The notes below the pieces were generated by a model. That model was not told the origin of the DNA. It made no database searches and saw only the letters and a list, made by a program, of their open reading frames with translations. A stretch of 64,000 nucleotides of DNA, from positions 2,108,001 to 2,172,000 of the forward strand of contig CBDCQY010000001.1 in NCBI GenBank assembly GCA_965220855.1, written 5' to 3'. Source of the DNA: Bin95 sp965220855. GTDB taxonomy: Bacteria > Pseudomonadota > Alphaproteobacteria > Bin95. A program made the translations under genes and the position numbers. Shown in pieces: positions 26,927-36,541 of this stretch (positions are counted from its first letter, which is position 1; each line of letters starts with the position of its first letter).

Positions 26927-27819
26927 GCCTTTTCTGGCAGGTGGACTTCCCGGCGCTGCTGGCGGCCGGCCTCGCCTCCGGCCTTTGCGCCCTGCTCGGC
27001 AATTTCCTGGTGCTGCGCCGGGAGAGCCTCCTGGGCGACGCCATCGCCCATGCGGTGCTGCCGGGCATTGTCGGCGGCTTCCTGCTCGCCGGCGCGCTGG
27101 CCGCGCCGGCCATGCTGGCGGGCGCGCTGGCGGCGGCGCTGGCGGCGGCGGCGGCGATCCATCTGGTGCGCCGCTTCGGGCGCATCGAGCCCGGCGCCGC
27201 CATGGGCGCGGTGTTCACCGTCATGTTCGCGGCCGGCGTGTTCATGCTGGAGCAGGCGGCGGCGCGCAATCTGCATATCGACGTGGACTGCGTGCTCTAC
27301 GGCCAGCTGGAGGACATTCTGTGGCTGGACGCGCCCGACCCGCTGGCGCTGCCGCGCGAGGTGTGGACGCTGGCGGCCGTCTTCGCGGCCGCCGGCGCGG
27401 CCGCGCTGCTGCTTGCGAAGGAGATCCGGCTCGCGGCCTTCGACCCCGATTTCGCCGCTGCGCTCGGCTTTCGGCCGGGCCTCGTTCACGCCGGCGCGGT
27501 GCTGTTCGTGGCGGCGGCGGCGATCGCCTCCTTCGAGGCGGTCGGCTCGATCCTGGTGATCGCCATGCTGATCTGCCCGGCCGCCGCCGCCCGGCTGCTG
27601 ACCGACCGCTACCGCGCGCAGATCCTGCTGAGCATGGGCGTCGGCGTCGGCTCCGCGCTTGCCGGCTATCTGCTGGCCGGCTTCGGTCCGGCGGCGTTCG
27701 GCGCTTCCTGGTCGCTCAACGCCGCCGGCTGCATCGCCGCGCTCTCCGGCCTCGCCGTCGCCGCGGCCGCGCTGTTCGGGCCCTGTCGCCGGGGCTACCG
27801 GCCTTCGAGCATGGCCTGA
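26923..27819 (+). CDS. Metal ABC transporter permease (second)
   Basis: A 298-residue ABC-3 permease, the second membrane subunit of the SitABCD/TroABCD-type importer. It shows LLGNFLVLRRESLLGDAIAH, AVLPGIVGGFLLAG, KEIRLAAFDPDFAAALGF and the conserved FEAVGSILVIAMLICPAAAA. The GTG start overlaps the stop of the first permease. Its 3' end overlaps the end of a convergent gene of unknown function by 25 nt. Confidence 0.92.
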   Translation: MSLFWQVDFPALLAAGLASGLCALLGNFLVLRRESLLGDAIAHAVLPGIVGGFLLAGALAAPAMLAGALAAALAAAAAIHLVRRFGRIEPGAAMGAVFTVMFAAGVFMLEQAAARNLHIDVDCVLYGQLEDILWLDAPDPLALPREVWTLAAVFAAAGAAALLLAKEIRLAAFDPDFAAALGFRPGLVHAGAVLFVAAAAIASFEAVGSILVIAMLICPAAAARLLTDRYRAQILLSMGVGVGSALAGYLLAGFGPAAFGASWSLNAAGCIAALSGLAVAAAALFGPCRRGYRPSSMA

Positions 27820-28394
27820 TAGTGGTCGGTGTTGCGCTCGGCGGTCAGCACGCGGTGGAGGCTGTCGAGGTCGCGCCGGGCGTTGGGGGAAAGCGCGACG
27901 CCCTCCAGCCCCTTCAGGAAATGGAAGCAGCAGACATTCAGCATGTGGCCGAGCTCGTATTCCGTCTTGATGGAGACGCGCTCGAAGCCGCGCGCGCTGC
28001 GCTGGGCGGAGCAGACGATCTTGGCGCGCCCGCGATGGATGAAGGACAGGCCGCCGCGCGCGTCCACGGCGTCGGCCCCGAACTGCTCCGCCAGGCGCCG
28101 GCGGATCAGCATCTCGGGACGCTTCTTCAGCGAGCAGTCATAGTTGTAGCCGGTGCTGATCGAGCCGGGACTGTCCACCAGCACCGGCTTGCGGCTTCCG
28201 GTCAGAACCTTGTCGAACAGCCCGTCGAGCATGTCGGTGTGGACCTGCACCAGATCGCGCATGGCCCCCTTGACATCCTCCTGGCTGTCGCCGGTCGCCG
28301 GCTCCACGCCATATTCGCCGCTCAGCGAGAACAGGCCGCCCTTTCCGCCTTCCAGGGTGAAGTAGTAGTAGAACTGGGTCATCTCGACACGCAT
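27795..28394 (-). CDS. Protein of unknown function downstream of nadE
   Basis: I do not recognise this 199-residue soluble protein. The ATG at 28394 has a clear GGAGG, and the gene follows nadE on the same strand 26 bp after its stop, so it is likely the last gene of the DAHP synthase-NAD run. It begins MRVEMTQFYYYFTLEGGKGG and contains TGYNYDCSLKKRPEML, a CSAQRSARGF stretch and LGHMLNVCCFHFLKGLEG. It has four cysteines and no transmembrane segment or signal peptide. Balanced acidic and basic residues and ordinary codon use argue that it is a real gene. Its stop lies inside the 3' end of the convergent permease gene. Confidence 0.75.
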   Translation of the reverse strand: MRVEMTQFYYYFTLEGGKGGLFSLSGEYGVEPATGDSQEDVKGAMRDLVQVHTDMLDGLFDKVLTGSRKPVLVDSPGSISTGYNYDCSLKKRPEMLIRRRLAEQFGADAVDARGGLSFIHRGRAKIVCSAQRSARGFERVSIKTEYELGHMLNVCCFHFLKGLEGVALSPNARRDLDSLHRVLTAERNTDHYQAMLEGR

Positions 28395-28420
28395 GACAAT
28401 CCTCCATCGGTTCGGGAGGA

Positions 28421-30082
28421 CTATACACCGCCGCGATAACCGTTGACTATGGGGTAGCGCCGGTCGCGGCCGAAGGCCCGGCGAGTGAGCTTCACGCCCG
28501 GCGGAGCCTGGCGGCGCTTGTATTCGGCGATGTCGAGCATCCGCCAGACGCGCTGGACGGTCTCCGGCGCATGGCCGCGCGCCGCGATCTCCGCCACCGA
28601 GCGCTCATCCTCGATCAGGCATTCGAGGATGTCGTCGAGCGCGTCATAGGGCGGCAGGCTGTCCTGGTCGGTCTGGTCGGGGCGGAGCTCGGCCGAGGGC
28701 GGCTTGTCGATGATGTTCTGCGGCACGACCGCGCCCGCAGGCCCGAGCGCGTCTTCCGGGCGGTTCTCGTTGCGCCAGCGGGCGAGCGCGAAGACGGTCG
28801 TCTTGTACACATCCTTCAGAACATTGTAGCCGCCGCACATGTCGCCATAGAGGGTGGCGTAGCCGACCGACATTTCCGACTTGTTGCCGGTGGAGAGCAC
28901 CATATGGCCGAACTTGTTGGAGAGCGCCATGAGCGTAAGGCCGCGCGCGCGGGCCTGGATGTTCTCCTCGGTCGTGTCCTCGTCCCGGCCGGCGAAGGCG
29001 TCGGCGAGCATCCGGCCGAAGGCCGCCATGGCCGGCTCGATCGAGACGATCTCATAGGAGGAGCCGAGCGCCGCCACCGCGTCGCGGGCGTCGTCGAGCG
29101 AGGCCTGGGAGGTGTGGGGCGAGGGCATCATCACGCAGCGCACCCGCTCCGCCCCGAGCGCATCGACGGCGACCGCGGCCGAGAGCGCCGAGTCGATGCC
29201 GCCCGACAGGCCGAGCACCACGCCCGGAAAGCGGTTCTTGTTCACATAGTCGCGGAGGCCCAGCATCATCGCGCGATAGATGTCCGCGAGGCCGTCGCCG
29301 CCCGGCGCCATCGGGCCGTCCGCGCAGTCCCAGCCGTCGGGGCCGCGCCGCCACTCGGTGAGCGCGACGCTTTCGGTCCAGGCCGGCAGCTGCGCCTTCA
29401 GCGCCCGGTCGCGCCCGATGACGAAGGAGGCGCCGTCGAACACCAGCTCGTCCTGGCCGCCGACCTGGTTGATATAGGCCAGCGCCAGGCCGCTCTCGAC
29501 CGTGCGCGCCATGGCGATGTTGAGGCGCACATCGTCCTTGGTGACCTCGAAGGGCGAGCCGTTGGGCACCAGCAGCAGTTCGGCCCCGCTCTCCTCCAGG
29601 CATTCCACCACCGGCGGCGACCAGATGTCCTCGCAGATCGGAACGCCGATGCGCACATCGCGGAACGGGATCGGCCCCGGCATCTCGCCGGCGGCGAAGA
29701 CGCGCTTCTCGTCGAACACGCCGTAATTGGGCAGGATCGCCTTGTAGCGCAGCGCCTGCACCGCGCCGCCGTCGAGCAGCGCCACGGCGTTGTAGAGCCG
29801 CCCGTCCTCGTCCGCGCGCCAGGGCAGGCCGACCAGCAGCGCCGGCCCGCCATCGGCGGTTTCCGCCGCCAGCGCCTCGCAGGCCTCCCGGCAGGCGTCC
29901 TGGAAGGCGGGCTTCAGCACCAGGTCCTCGGGCGGATAGCCGGAGAGCGCCAGTTCCGGGAAAACCGCCAGATCGGCCCCGGCCGCCTCTGCGCGGGCGC
30001 GGCGGATGCGCCCGGCATTGCCGGCGATGTCGCCCACGGTGGGGTTGATCTGGGCGATGGCGATCGCGAGCCGGTCGGTCAT
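28421..30082 (-). CDS. nadE: NAD+ synthase, glutamine-hydrolysing
   Basis: A 553-residue bifunctional NadE that amidates nicotinate adenine dinucleotide to NAD using glutamine. The N-terminal nitrilase domain has the Glu43 (AVFPELALSGYP), Lys114 (LRYKAILPNYG) and Cys150 (GVPICEDIWSP) triad. The C-terminal synthetase has the PP-loop VLGLSGGIDSALSAAVA at about 290-305, with STGNKSEMSVGYATLYGD after it. The ATG overlaps the pncB-type gene stop (ATGA), so the last steps of the Preiss-Handler pathway are coupled. Confidence 0.96.
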   Translation of the reverse strand: MTDRLAIAIAQINPTVGDIAGNAGRIRRARAEAAGADLAVFPELALSGYPPEDLVLKPAFQDACREACEALAAETADGGPALLVGLPWRADEDGRLYNAVALLDGGAVQALRYKAILPNYGVFDEKRVFAAGEMPGPIPFRDVRIGVPICEDIWSPPVVECLEESGAELLLVPNGSPFEVTKDDVRLNIAMARTVESGLALAYINQVGGQDELVFDGASFVIGRDRALKAQLPAWTESVALTEWRRGPDGWDCADGPMAPGGDGLADIYRAMMLGLRDYVNKNRFPGVVLGLSGGIDSALSAAVAVDALGAERVRCVMMPSPHTSQASLDDARDAVAALGSSYEIVSIEPAMAAFGRMLADAFAGRDEDTTEENIQARARGLTLMALSNKFGHMVLSTGNKSEMSVGYATLYGDMCGGYNVLKDVYKTTVFALARWRNENRPEDALGPAGAVVPQNIIDKPPSAELRPDQTDQDSLPPYDALDDILECLIEDERSVAEIAARGHAPETVQRVWRMLDIAEYKRRQAPPGVKLTRRAFGRDRRYPIVNGYRGGV

Positions 30083-31215
30083 CGGCGCCTCAGCAGGAAT
30101 TCGCGGCCGACCTTCACGCTCGGCTTGCCGTCATATTCGACGATGTCGGCCGTCGCATAGGTCTCGGACCACTGGTCGGGGAGATAGGAGCCGGTGCCGA
30201 TGGTATCGACCGGCGCCTGGGCCAGCGCCATCACGCGGCACTTGCCGGGGGTGAAGCCGGAGGAGGCGGTGATCTTCGCCATCGGGAAGCCGGCGGCGTC
30301 CAGCGTCTCGCGCAGATGCCAGATCGCGGCAGCGGTGACGCCGGTGCCGACCAGATGGCGCATCTCGCCCTCGGTGCGATAGTCGCGAATCGCGCGCGGC
30401 GCGTTGCGGTCCAGCACTTCGTAGGATTTCTGCAGGTCGAGCCCCTCGGCGTAGCGCCCGCCATGGGTGTCGAGGCGGATCGACACGCGTCCGGCCGCCG
30501 CCATCTCCGGGAAGCGCCGGCAGACCGCGACCGCATCCGACATCTCCGCGCCGTAATAGTCGGTGACCACGGTGAGCGGCTCGTCGGGGAAGGTCTCCAC
30601 GAACATTTCCGCCGCCCGCAGGGTCGAGCCGGCATAGCCGATCAGCCCGTGCGGCATGGTGCCGAGGCCGCGCTTCGCGCCGAAGAAATGCGCCGTCGCG
30701 TCGGTCGCGTTGCCGACGAAGCCGACCGCGCCGACCTCGCGCCGGGCCGCCGCCGAGCCGACGCTGGCGGCGTAGGCCATGATCTCGGCCATGTCGGTGC
30801 CGGCGCAGTGGCGCGCATCCATTGCCAGGAAGCCGACCTTCGGCAGCGCCATGCACATGGCGCGCGCATTGTAGGCCGCAACGCAGGCCGAGCCGAGCTT
30901 CTGGAGATAGAGCGTCTCCAGGTCGATCAGATGGCGGAGCGGGCCGGAGATGGTGAGCAGGGGGTCGCCGGCGCCGACCCACAGCCCCTCCGCATAGCGC
31001 TCCTCGATGTCGAAGGCCGCCCCGCGCGCCGTCGCCACGGCGTTCAGCCATTCGATCGTCAGCCGGGCGGCGGAGACCACCGGGCGGCGCATGAAGACCG
31101 CATAGACCACCCGCATGTCGCCGAAGCGCTCGACGACCGCCTTGCTCTTGCTGAAATAGGCGTCCGTATAGTGCGGGACGTCGGCTGCGTCCGGCTGCGG
31201 CGGGGCGCCGTCCAT
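30079..31215 (-). CDS. pncB: Nicotinate phosphoribosyltransferase
   Basis: A 378-residue type II phosphoribosyltransferase that makes nicotinate mononucleotide from nicotinate and PRPP. The N-terminal VPHYTDAYFSKSKAVVERFG, then YLQKLGSACVAAYNARAM, FLAMDARHCAGTDMAEIMAY, and VSIRLDTHGGRYAEGLDLQK fit the NAPRTase/quinolinate PRTase fold. It resembles the shorter NAPRTase clade rather than E. coli PncB. The ATG is 3 bp after the DAHP synthase stop, and the gene overlaps nadE by 4 nt, forming a nicotinate salvage pair. Confidence 0.85.
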   Translation of the reverse strand: MDGAPPQPDAADVPHYTDAYFSKSKAVVERFGDMRVVYAVFMRRPVVSAARLTIEWLNAVATARGAAFDIEERYAEGLWVGAGDPLLTISGPLRHLIDLETLYLQKLGSACVAAYNARAMCMALPKVGFLAMDARHCAGTDMAEIMAYAASVGSAAARREVGAVGFVGNATDATAHFFGAKRGLGTMPHGLIGYAGSTLRAAEMFVETFPDEPLTVVTDYYGAEMSDAVAVCRRFPEMAAAGRVSIRLDTHGGRYAEGLDLQKSYEVLDRNAPRAIRDYRTEGEMRHLVGTGVTAAAIWHLRETLDAAGFPMAKITASSGFTPGKCRVMALAQAPVDTIGTGSYLPDQWSETYATADIVEYDGKPSVKVGREFLLRRR

Positions 31216-31218
31216 CGC

Positions 31219-32598
31219 CTATTCCGCGGCGATCGCCGGGCGGGCGCGGCCGGTGCGCTCCTCCTTCAGCTGCTCGGCGATCAGGAAGGCGAGCTCCAGC
31301 GCCTGGCTCGCATTCAGCCTCGGGTCGCAATGGGTGTGGTAGCGATCCTGCAGCCCGGCCTCGGTGACGGCGCTGGCCCCGCCGATGCACTCGGTCACAT
31401 CCTGCCCGGTCATCTCGAAATGCACCCCGCCCGGCCAGGTGCCATGGTCGCGGTGCACGGCGAAGAATTCGCGCACCTCGGAGAGGATCGCGCCGAAGGG
31501 GCGCGTCTTCAGCCCGCCGGCCGCCTTGACGGTGTTGCCGTGCATCGGGTCGCAGGACCAGACGACCTCCGCGCCCTCCGCGCTCACGGTCTCGATCATG
31601 CGCGGCAGATGGTCCGCGACCTGGCCCGCGCCGACGCGGCAGATCAGGGTGAGCCGGCCCGGCTCGTTCTGCGGGTTCAGCGTCCAGAGCAGGCGCTTCA
31701 GATGGTCGGCGGTCAGCGACGGGCCGCATTTCAGCCCGATCGGATTGCCGACGCCGCGCAGGAACTCGACATGCGCCTCGTCGGGATCGCGCGTGCGGTC
31801 GCCGATCCAGAGCATGTGCGCGGAGCAGCCGTACCAGTCGCCGGTCAGGCTGTCGATGCGGGTCAGCGCCTCCTCCCAGGGCAGCAGCAGCGCCTCATGC
31901 GAGGTGTAGAAGGCGGTCTCCCGCAGTTGCGGCGTGTTGTCGGAGGTAATGCCGCAGGCGGCGATGAAATCCAGCGCCTCCGAGAGGCGGTCGGCCAAAT
32001 CCCGGTATCGCTCGCCCAGCTCCTCGCGCACGAAGTCGAGATTCCAGCGATGCACCTGGTGCAGGTCGGCGAACCCGCCCATGGCGAAGGCGCGCAGCAG
32101 GTTGAGCGTCGCCGAGGCCTGGGTGTAGCCGTGCAGCATCCGCGCGGGGTCCGGCTCGCGCGACGGCGCGTCGAAGCCCATGGCGTTGATGATGTCGCCC
32201 CGGTAGCTCGGCAGCTCCACGCCATCGACGGTCTCGGTCGGGGCCGAGCGCGGCTTGGCGAACTGGCCGGCCATGCGCCCGACCTTCACCACCGGGCAGG
32301 CGGCGCCATAGGTCAGCACCACCGCCATTTGCAGCAGCACCTTGAAGGTGTCGCGGATATTGTTGGCGTGAAACTCGGCGAAACTCTCGGCGCAGTCGCC
32401 GCCCTGGAGCAGGAACGCCTCGCCGCGCGCGACGCGCGCCAGATCGGCCTTGAGATTGCGCGCCTCGCCGGCGAACACCAGCGGCGGCCAGCCGGCCAGG
32501 TTCTTCTCGGCGGCTTCGAGCGCGGCCGGGTCGGCATAATCCGGCGCCTGCCGGATCGGCTTGCCGCGCCAGCTCCGGGGCGTCCACTTCTCGCCCAT
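31219..32598 (-). CDS. 3-deoxy-7-phosphoheptulonate synthase, class II
   Basis: Class II (plant-like) DAHP synthase, which condenses PEP and erythrose-4-phosphate at the entry to the shikimate pathway. The 459-residue product has WTPRSWRGKPIRQAPDY, FLLQGGDCAESFAEF with the metal-binding Cys, PVVKVGRMAGQFAKPRS, SHEALLLPWEEALTR, VWSCDPMHGNTVKAAGG, and GGVHFEMTGQDVTECIGG. The start at 32598 has AAGGAG and is preferred over an ATG seven codons upstream. The pncB-type gene follows after 3 bp, so aromatic and NAD metabolism appear to be cotranscribed. Confidence 0.95.
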   Translation of the reverse strand: MGEKWTPRSWRGKPIRQAPDYADPAALEAAEKNLAGWPPLVFAGEARNLKADLARVARGEAFLLQGGDCAESFAEFHANNIRDTFKVLLQMAVVLTYGAACPVVKVGRMAGQFAKPRSAPTETVDGVELPSYRGDIINAMGFDAPSREPDPARMLHGYTQASATLNLLRAFAMGGFADLHQVHRWNLDFVREELGERYRDLADRLSEALDFIAACGITSDNTPQLRETAFYTSHEALLLPWEEALTRIDSLTGDWYGCSAHMLWIGDRTRDPDEAHVEFLRGVGNPIGLKCGPSLTADHLKRLLWTLNPQNEPGRLTLICRVGAGQVADHLPRMIETVSAEGAEVVWSCDPMHGNTVKAAGGLKTRPFGAILSEVREFFAVHRDHGTWPGGVHFEMTGQDVTECIGGASAVTEAGLQDRYHTHCDPRLNASQALELAFLIAEQLKEERTGRARPAIAAE

Positions 32599-32664
32599 GC
32601 GCCTGCTCCTTCGCTTCACGCCTGTCGGGAGAATGCGGGGCTATACGCCGAAATGGCGGCGGTT

Positions 32665-33711
<1,047 letters not shown>

Positions 33712-33811
33712 GGCGGATAATTTCCCGCTGATTAATGCTTGACTGGCCCGCGCGGCGAAGCGCAGGATGACTGCCGGAGCTTACCGGAGTTGCCGCAAGG
33801 GAGGTAGCGAA

Positions 33812-34882
33812 ATGATCTTCAGCAAGTTCGACGCGCTGACGAAGACGGAAGATCTGGCGTCGCCGGATCGGCGCAATTTCATACGCACGGCTGCGGTCGG
33901 AGCCGGTGCGATGGCCGCGGCGGGAGCCGCGATGACCGGCGGCGTCGGGGAAGCCAGGGCCGACGGTCATATGACGCCGATCGGCGAGAAATGGTGGCCG
34001 TCGCGCTGGGGCGAGGGCGACCAGGCGGGCGCCTCCAACTGGATGACTCCCGAAAAGACCCTCGATGCGGTCAAGTGGATCCGGAACGGCAAGGTGCGCC
34101 GCATCGGGCGCGACTATGAGCCGGGCATCCCCTTCTTCGGTCCGCGCGGCTTCGCGCTGCGCATTCCGGGCAGCCCGACCGGCGGTCCGTTCGGCGAGAA
34201 CATGCTGGTCTATAACGACGAATATCTCGCCACCGAGATCGGTCAGGTCGGCACCCAGTTCGACGGCCTCGGCCATATCGGCGCCATCGTCGGCTCCAAC
34301 ACCGACAAGGCCGACCACCGCTACTATAACGGCTTCACCGGAGCCGAGGTCGAGGGCTCCTACGGGCTCCAGAAGATCGGCGTGGAGCATGTCAAGCCGT
34401 TCTTCACGCGCGGCCATCTGATCGATGTCTCGGCGCAGCGGGAATGGGACAAGGGCGAGGAGATCACGCCCGACCACGCGGCGGCGGCGCTTGCCGCGCA
34501 GGGCATGTCGGTGGACGACATCAAGGAAGGCGACGCGGTGTTCTTCAACACCGGCTGGGGAAAGCTGTGGAAGGAGAACAACGACCGCTTCAACTCCGGC
34601 TGCCCCGGCATCGGCATGGACGTCGCCAGGGGGCTGGTCGATATGGGCGTGTGCGTCGTCGGCGCCGACACCTGGCCGGTCGAGGTGGTGCCGAATCCGG
34701 ATCCGAAGAAGGCGTTCGTGGTCCATAACGAACTCCTGACCCGCAACGGCATCTACATCCACGAAAACCTGATCTTCGACGAGCTGATCGCCGACAATGC
34801 GCACCAGTTCGTCTATGTGTTCACGCCGCTGCCGATCAAGGGCGGCACGGGCTCCATCGGCAGCCCGCTCGCGATCACCTGA
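33812..34882 (+). CDS. Tat-exported cyclase family protein
   Basis: A 356-residue cyclase-family (kynurenine formamidase-like) metal-dependent hydrolase. The N-terminus has a twin-arginine signal, DRRNFIRTAAVGAGAMAAAG (Arg20-Arg21), with likely cleavage near residue 50 (ARA-DG). The fold signature GTQFDGLGHIG is at 147-157, corresponding to HxGTHxDxPxH with the central His replaced by Gln. FFTRGHLIDVSA and VVGADTWPVEV follow. The ATG at 33812 has AAGGGAGG. Tat export suggests a periplasmic, folded metalloenzyme; the substrate is unknown. Confidence 0.87.
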   Translation: MIFSKFDALTKTEDLASPDRRNFIRTAAVGAGAMAAAGAAMTGGVGEARADGHMTPIGEKWWPSRWGEGDQAGASNWMTPEKTLDAVKWIRNGKVRRIGRDYEPGIPFFGPRGFALRIPGSPTGGPFGENMLVYNDEYLATEIGQVGTQFDGLGHIGAIVGSNTDKADHRYYNGFTGAEVEGSYGLQKIGVEHVKPFFTRGHLIDVSAQREWDKGEEITPDHAAAALAAQGMSVDDIKEGDAVFFNTGWGKLWKENNDRFNSGCPGIGMDVARGLVDMGVCVVGADTWPVEVVPNPDPKKAFVVHNELLTRNGIYIHENLIFDELIADNAHQFVYVFTPLPIKGGTGSIGSPLAIT

Positions 34883-34892
34883 TCCGAACTCT

Positions 34893-34919
34893 TCCCCCGG
34901 CGGCCGGTCCGCCGGGGGA
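34893..34919. terminator. Bidirectional hairpin terminator between cyclase and sulfatase
   Basis: A perfect 11-bp stem, TCCCCCGGCGG (34893-34903) with CCGCCGGGGGA (34909-34919) and a 5-nt loop, lies in the 46-bp gap between two convergent genes. The downstream T-run on the plus strand is short (TTT), and AAG precedes it on the other strand. Confidence 0.65.
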
Positions 34920-34928
34920 CACTTTCCT

Positions 34929-36503
34929 TCACGCGCGCCGCGCCGGTCGCGGGCTTTCGTCCATCAGCCCCGCCAGCAGGTGGTTGAGCCGGAGCGAGAG
35001 CGCCGCCTTGTCGCCGGCCCGCGCCGGATCGTCCCAGAGATTGGTCGTCTCGTCGGGGTCCTGCTCGAGGTCGTAAAGCTCGCCCCAGGGCAGGCCGGCA
35101 TAGATCGTGAAGCGGAACCGATCGTCCACGATCGAGCGCATCCGCGCCGGGCTCGCGAAGCCGAGGCGCGCGCCATTGTCGTTATATTCCACCAGCAGCT
35201 CCTCGCGCGGTCCGCCGCCGCCGGCCAGACAGTCGAGGAAGCTCTGCCCCTGCATCCCGAAATAGGGCCTGACGCCGGCGCGGTCGAGGATCGCGGCCGG
35301 GATGTCGATGGTCGAGAGCAAGGCGTTGGACACCGCCGCCCGGCCGCTCCGCCGGTCCTGCGGCTCGGACCAGACGAACGGCGTCCGGGTGATCGACCGG
35401 AAGGGCAGGGCGCCCTTCAGCAGCATGTCGAAATCGCCGAGATAGTCGCCATGGTCGGCGGTGAAGCAGACCACCGTGCTGTCCTCGAGGCCGAGGCGCG
35501 CGAGCGTGGCCGTCAGCGCCCCCACCGCATCGTCGATCATGGCGATCATGCCGGCCGTCAGCGCCATCGCCTCGCGGATTTCGCGCTCGCCGGTCATGAA
35601 GGCGGTCTGCGGCGAGACCGGCCGCACGCCGGCGCGCCGGTCGGCGTCCATGCCGCGCATCGGCGGCGTCGGGTTGCGGTGCGCGGCATAGGGCAGGCGG
35701 CGCTCGAACTGCTCCGGCCCGTAGCGGTCCCAGTAGCGGCCCGGCGGGTTGAAGGGGTGATGCGGGTCGGGGAAGGAGACGAACAGGAAGAAGGGCGCGT
35801 CGCCGTTCGCCGCTCCCGCCAGCCAGTCGAGCGCCCGGTCGCGGATATAGGCGGTCGGGTAGAGCTCCTCCGGCACCGGGGTGCGGAAGGCCTGCGGGCA
35901 GGCATAGCTGTGCGGCAGCTCGTTGGCCGGGTCGTGCAGCGCCCGCCAGTCGGCGGTCCGGCGGCGCAGCCACTGGCCGTAATGGCCGCCGCAGCGGTCC
36001 CCGTGCCCGGTGACCATATCGACGTGCTGAAAGCCGTAATAGGGCGTGGGAAAGGCGTAGCGCCCGTCCTCCAGGTAGCGGCCCGGCTCCTCCAGGGCGT
36101 AGTCGGCGCCGTCGCCGCGCCGGGCCTCGGCGATCGGCCCCGCCTCGAAGGGCGCCGAGGGCAACGGCTCCACATCGGTGAAGGGCTGCAGATGGCTCTT
36201 GCCGATGGCGGCGGTGCGATAGCCGGCGGCGGCCAGCACGTCCACAAAGGTCGCGGCGCCGGTCGGCAGCGCGCCGCCATTGAAGCGCAGCCCGTGCGTG
36301 GAGGGATAGCGTCCGGTCATGAAAGAGGCCCGGTTGGGCATGCACACGGGCGAGGCCGTGTGGAGGCGCTCGAAACGCACGCCGCCCGCCGCCAGCCGGT
36401 CGATATGCGGCGTCTCCAGCACCGGATGGCCGGCCGCGCCCAGCCAGTCGGCGCGCTGCTGGTCGGTCATTACGAACAGGAAATTCGGGCGTTCCGGGGT
36501 CAC
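34929..36503 (-). CDS. Sulfatase family hydrolase
   Basis: A 524-residue type I sulfatase/phosphonate monoester hydrolase-like enzyme. RPNFLFVMTDQQRADW supplies metal-binding Asp14. SPVCMPNRASFMTGRYPST contains CxPxR (Cys54-Arg58), where Cys is converted to formylglycine. GYRTAAIGKSHLQ and FVSFPDPHHPFNPPGRYW follow, then TADHGDYLGDFDML with metal ligands. It has no signal peptide, so it is probably cytoplasmic, as choline-sulfatase-like and phosphonate monoester hydrolases often are. The GTG at 36503 has AAGGAGAG. It is the last gene of a leftward run that starts at the acyl-CoA ligase. Confidence 0.92.
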   Translation of the reverse strand: MTPERPNFLFVMTDQQRADWLGAAGHPVLETPHIDRLAAGGVRFERLHTASPVCMPNRASFMTGRYPSTHGLRFNGGALPTGAATFVDVLAAAGYRTAAIGKSHLQPFTDVEPLPSAPFEAGPIAEARRGDGADYALEEPGRYLEDGRYAFPTPYYGFQHVDMVTGHGDRCGGHYGQWLRRRTADWRALHDPANELPHSYACPQAFRTPVPEELYPTAYIRDRALDWLAGAANGDAPFFLFVSFPDPHHPFNPPGRYWDRYGPEQFERRLPYAAHRNPTPPMRGMDADRRAGVRPVSPQTAFMTGEREIREAMALTAGMIAMIDDAVGALTATLARLGLEDSTVVCFTADHGDYLGDFDMLLKGALPFRSITRTPFVWSEPQDRRSGRAAVSNALLSTIDIPAAILDRAGVRPYFGMQGQSFLDCLAGGGGPREELLVEYNDNGARLGFASPARMRSIVDDRFRFTIYAGLPWGELYDLEQDPDETTNLWDDPARAGDKAALSLRLNHLLAGLMDESPRPARRA

Positions 36504-36541
36504 GGTCTCTCCTTGAGGCGGGCTTGCGGCCGGGCGCGCGG

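Noticed and set aside
25008..27819. Naming the 24-27.8 kb importer znuABC
   Set aside because: Its binding protein lacks a His-rich loop and has the Mn/Fe-type motif TDSEAG, it has two permeases in SitABCD order, and a separate znu system with zur is present at 48-51 kb.
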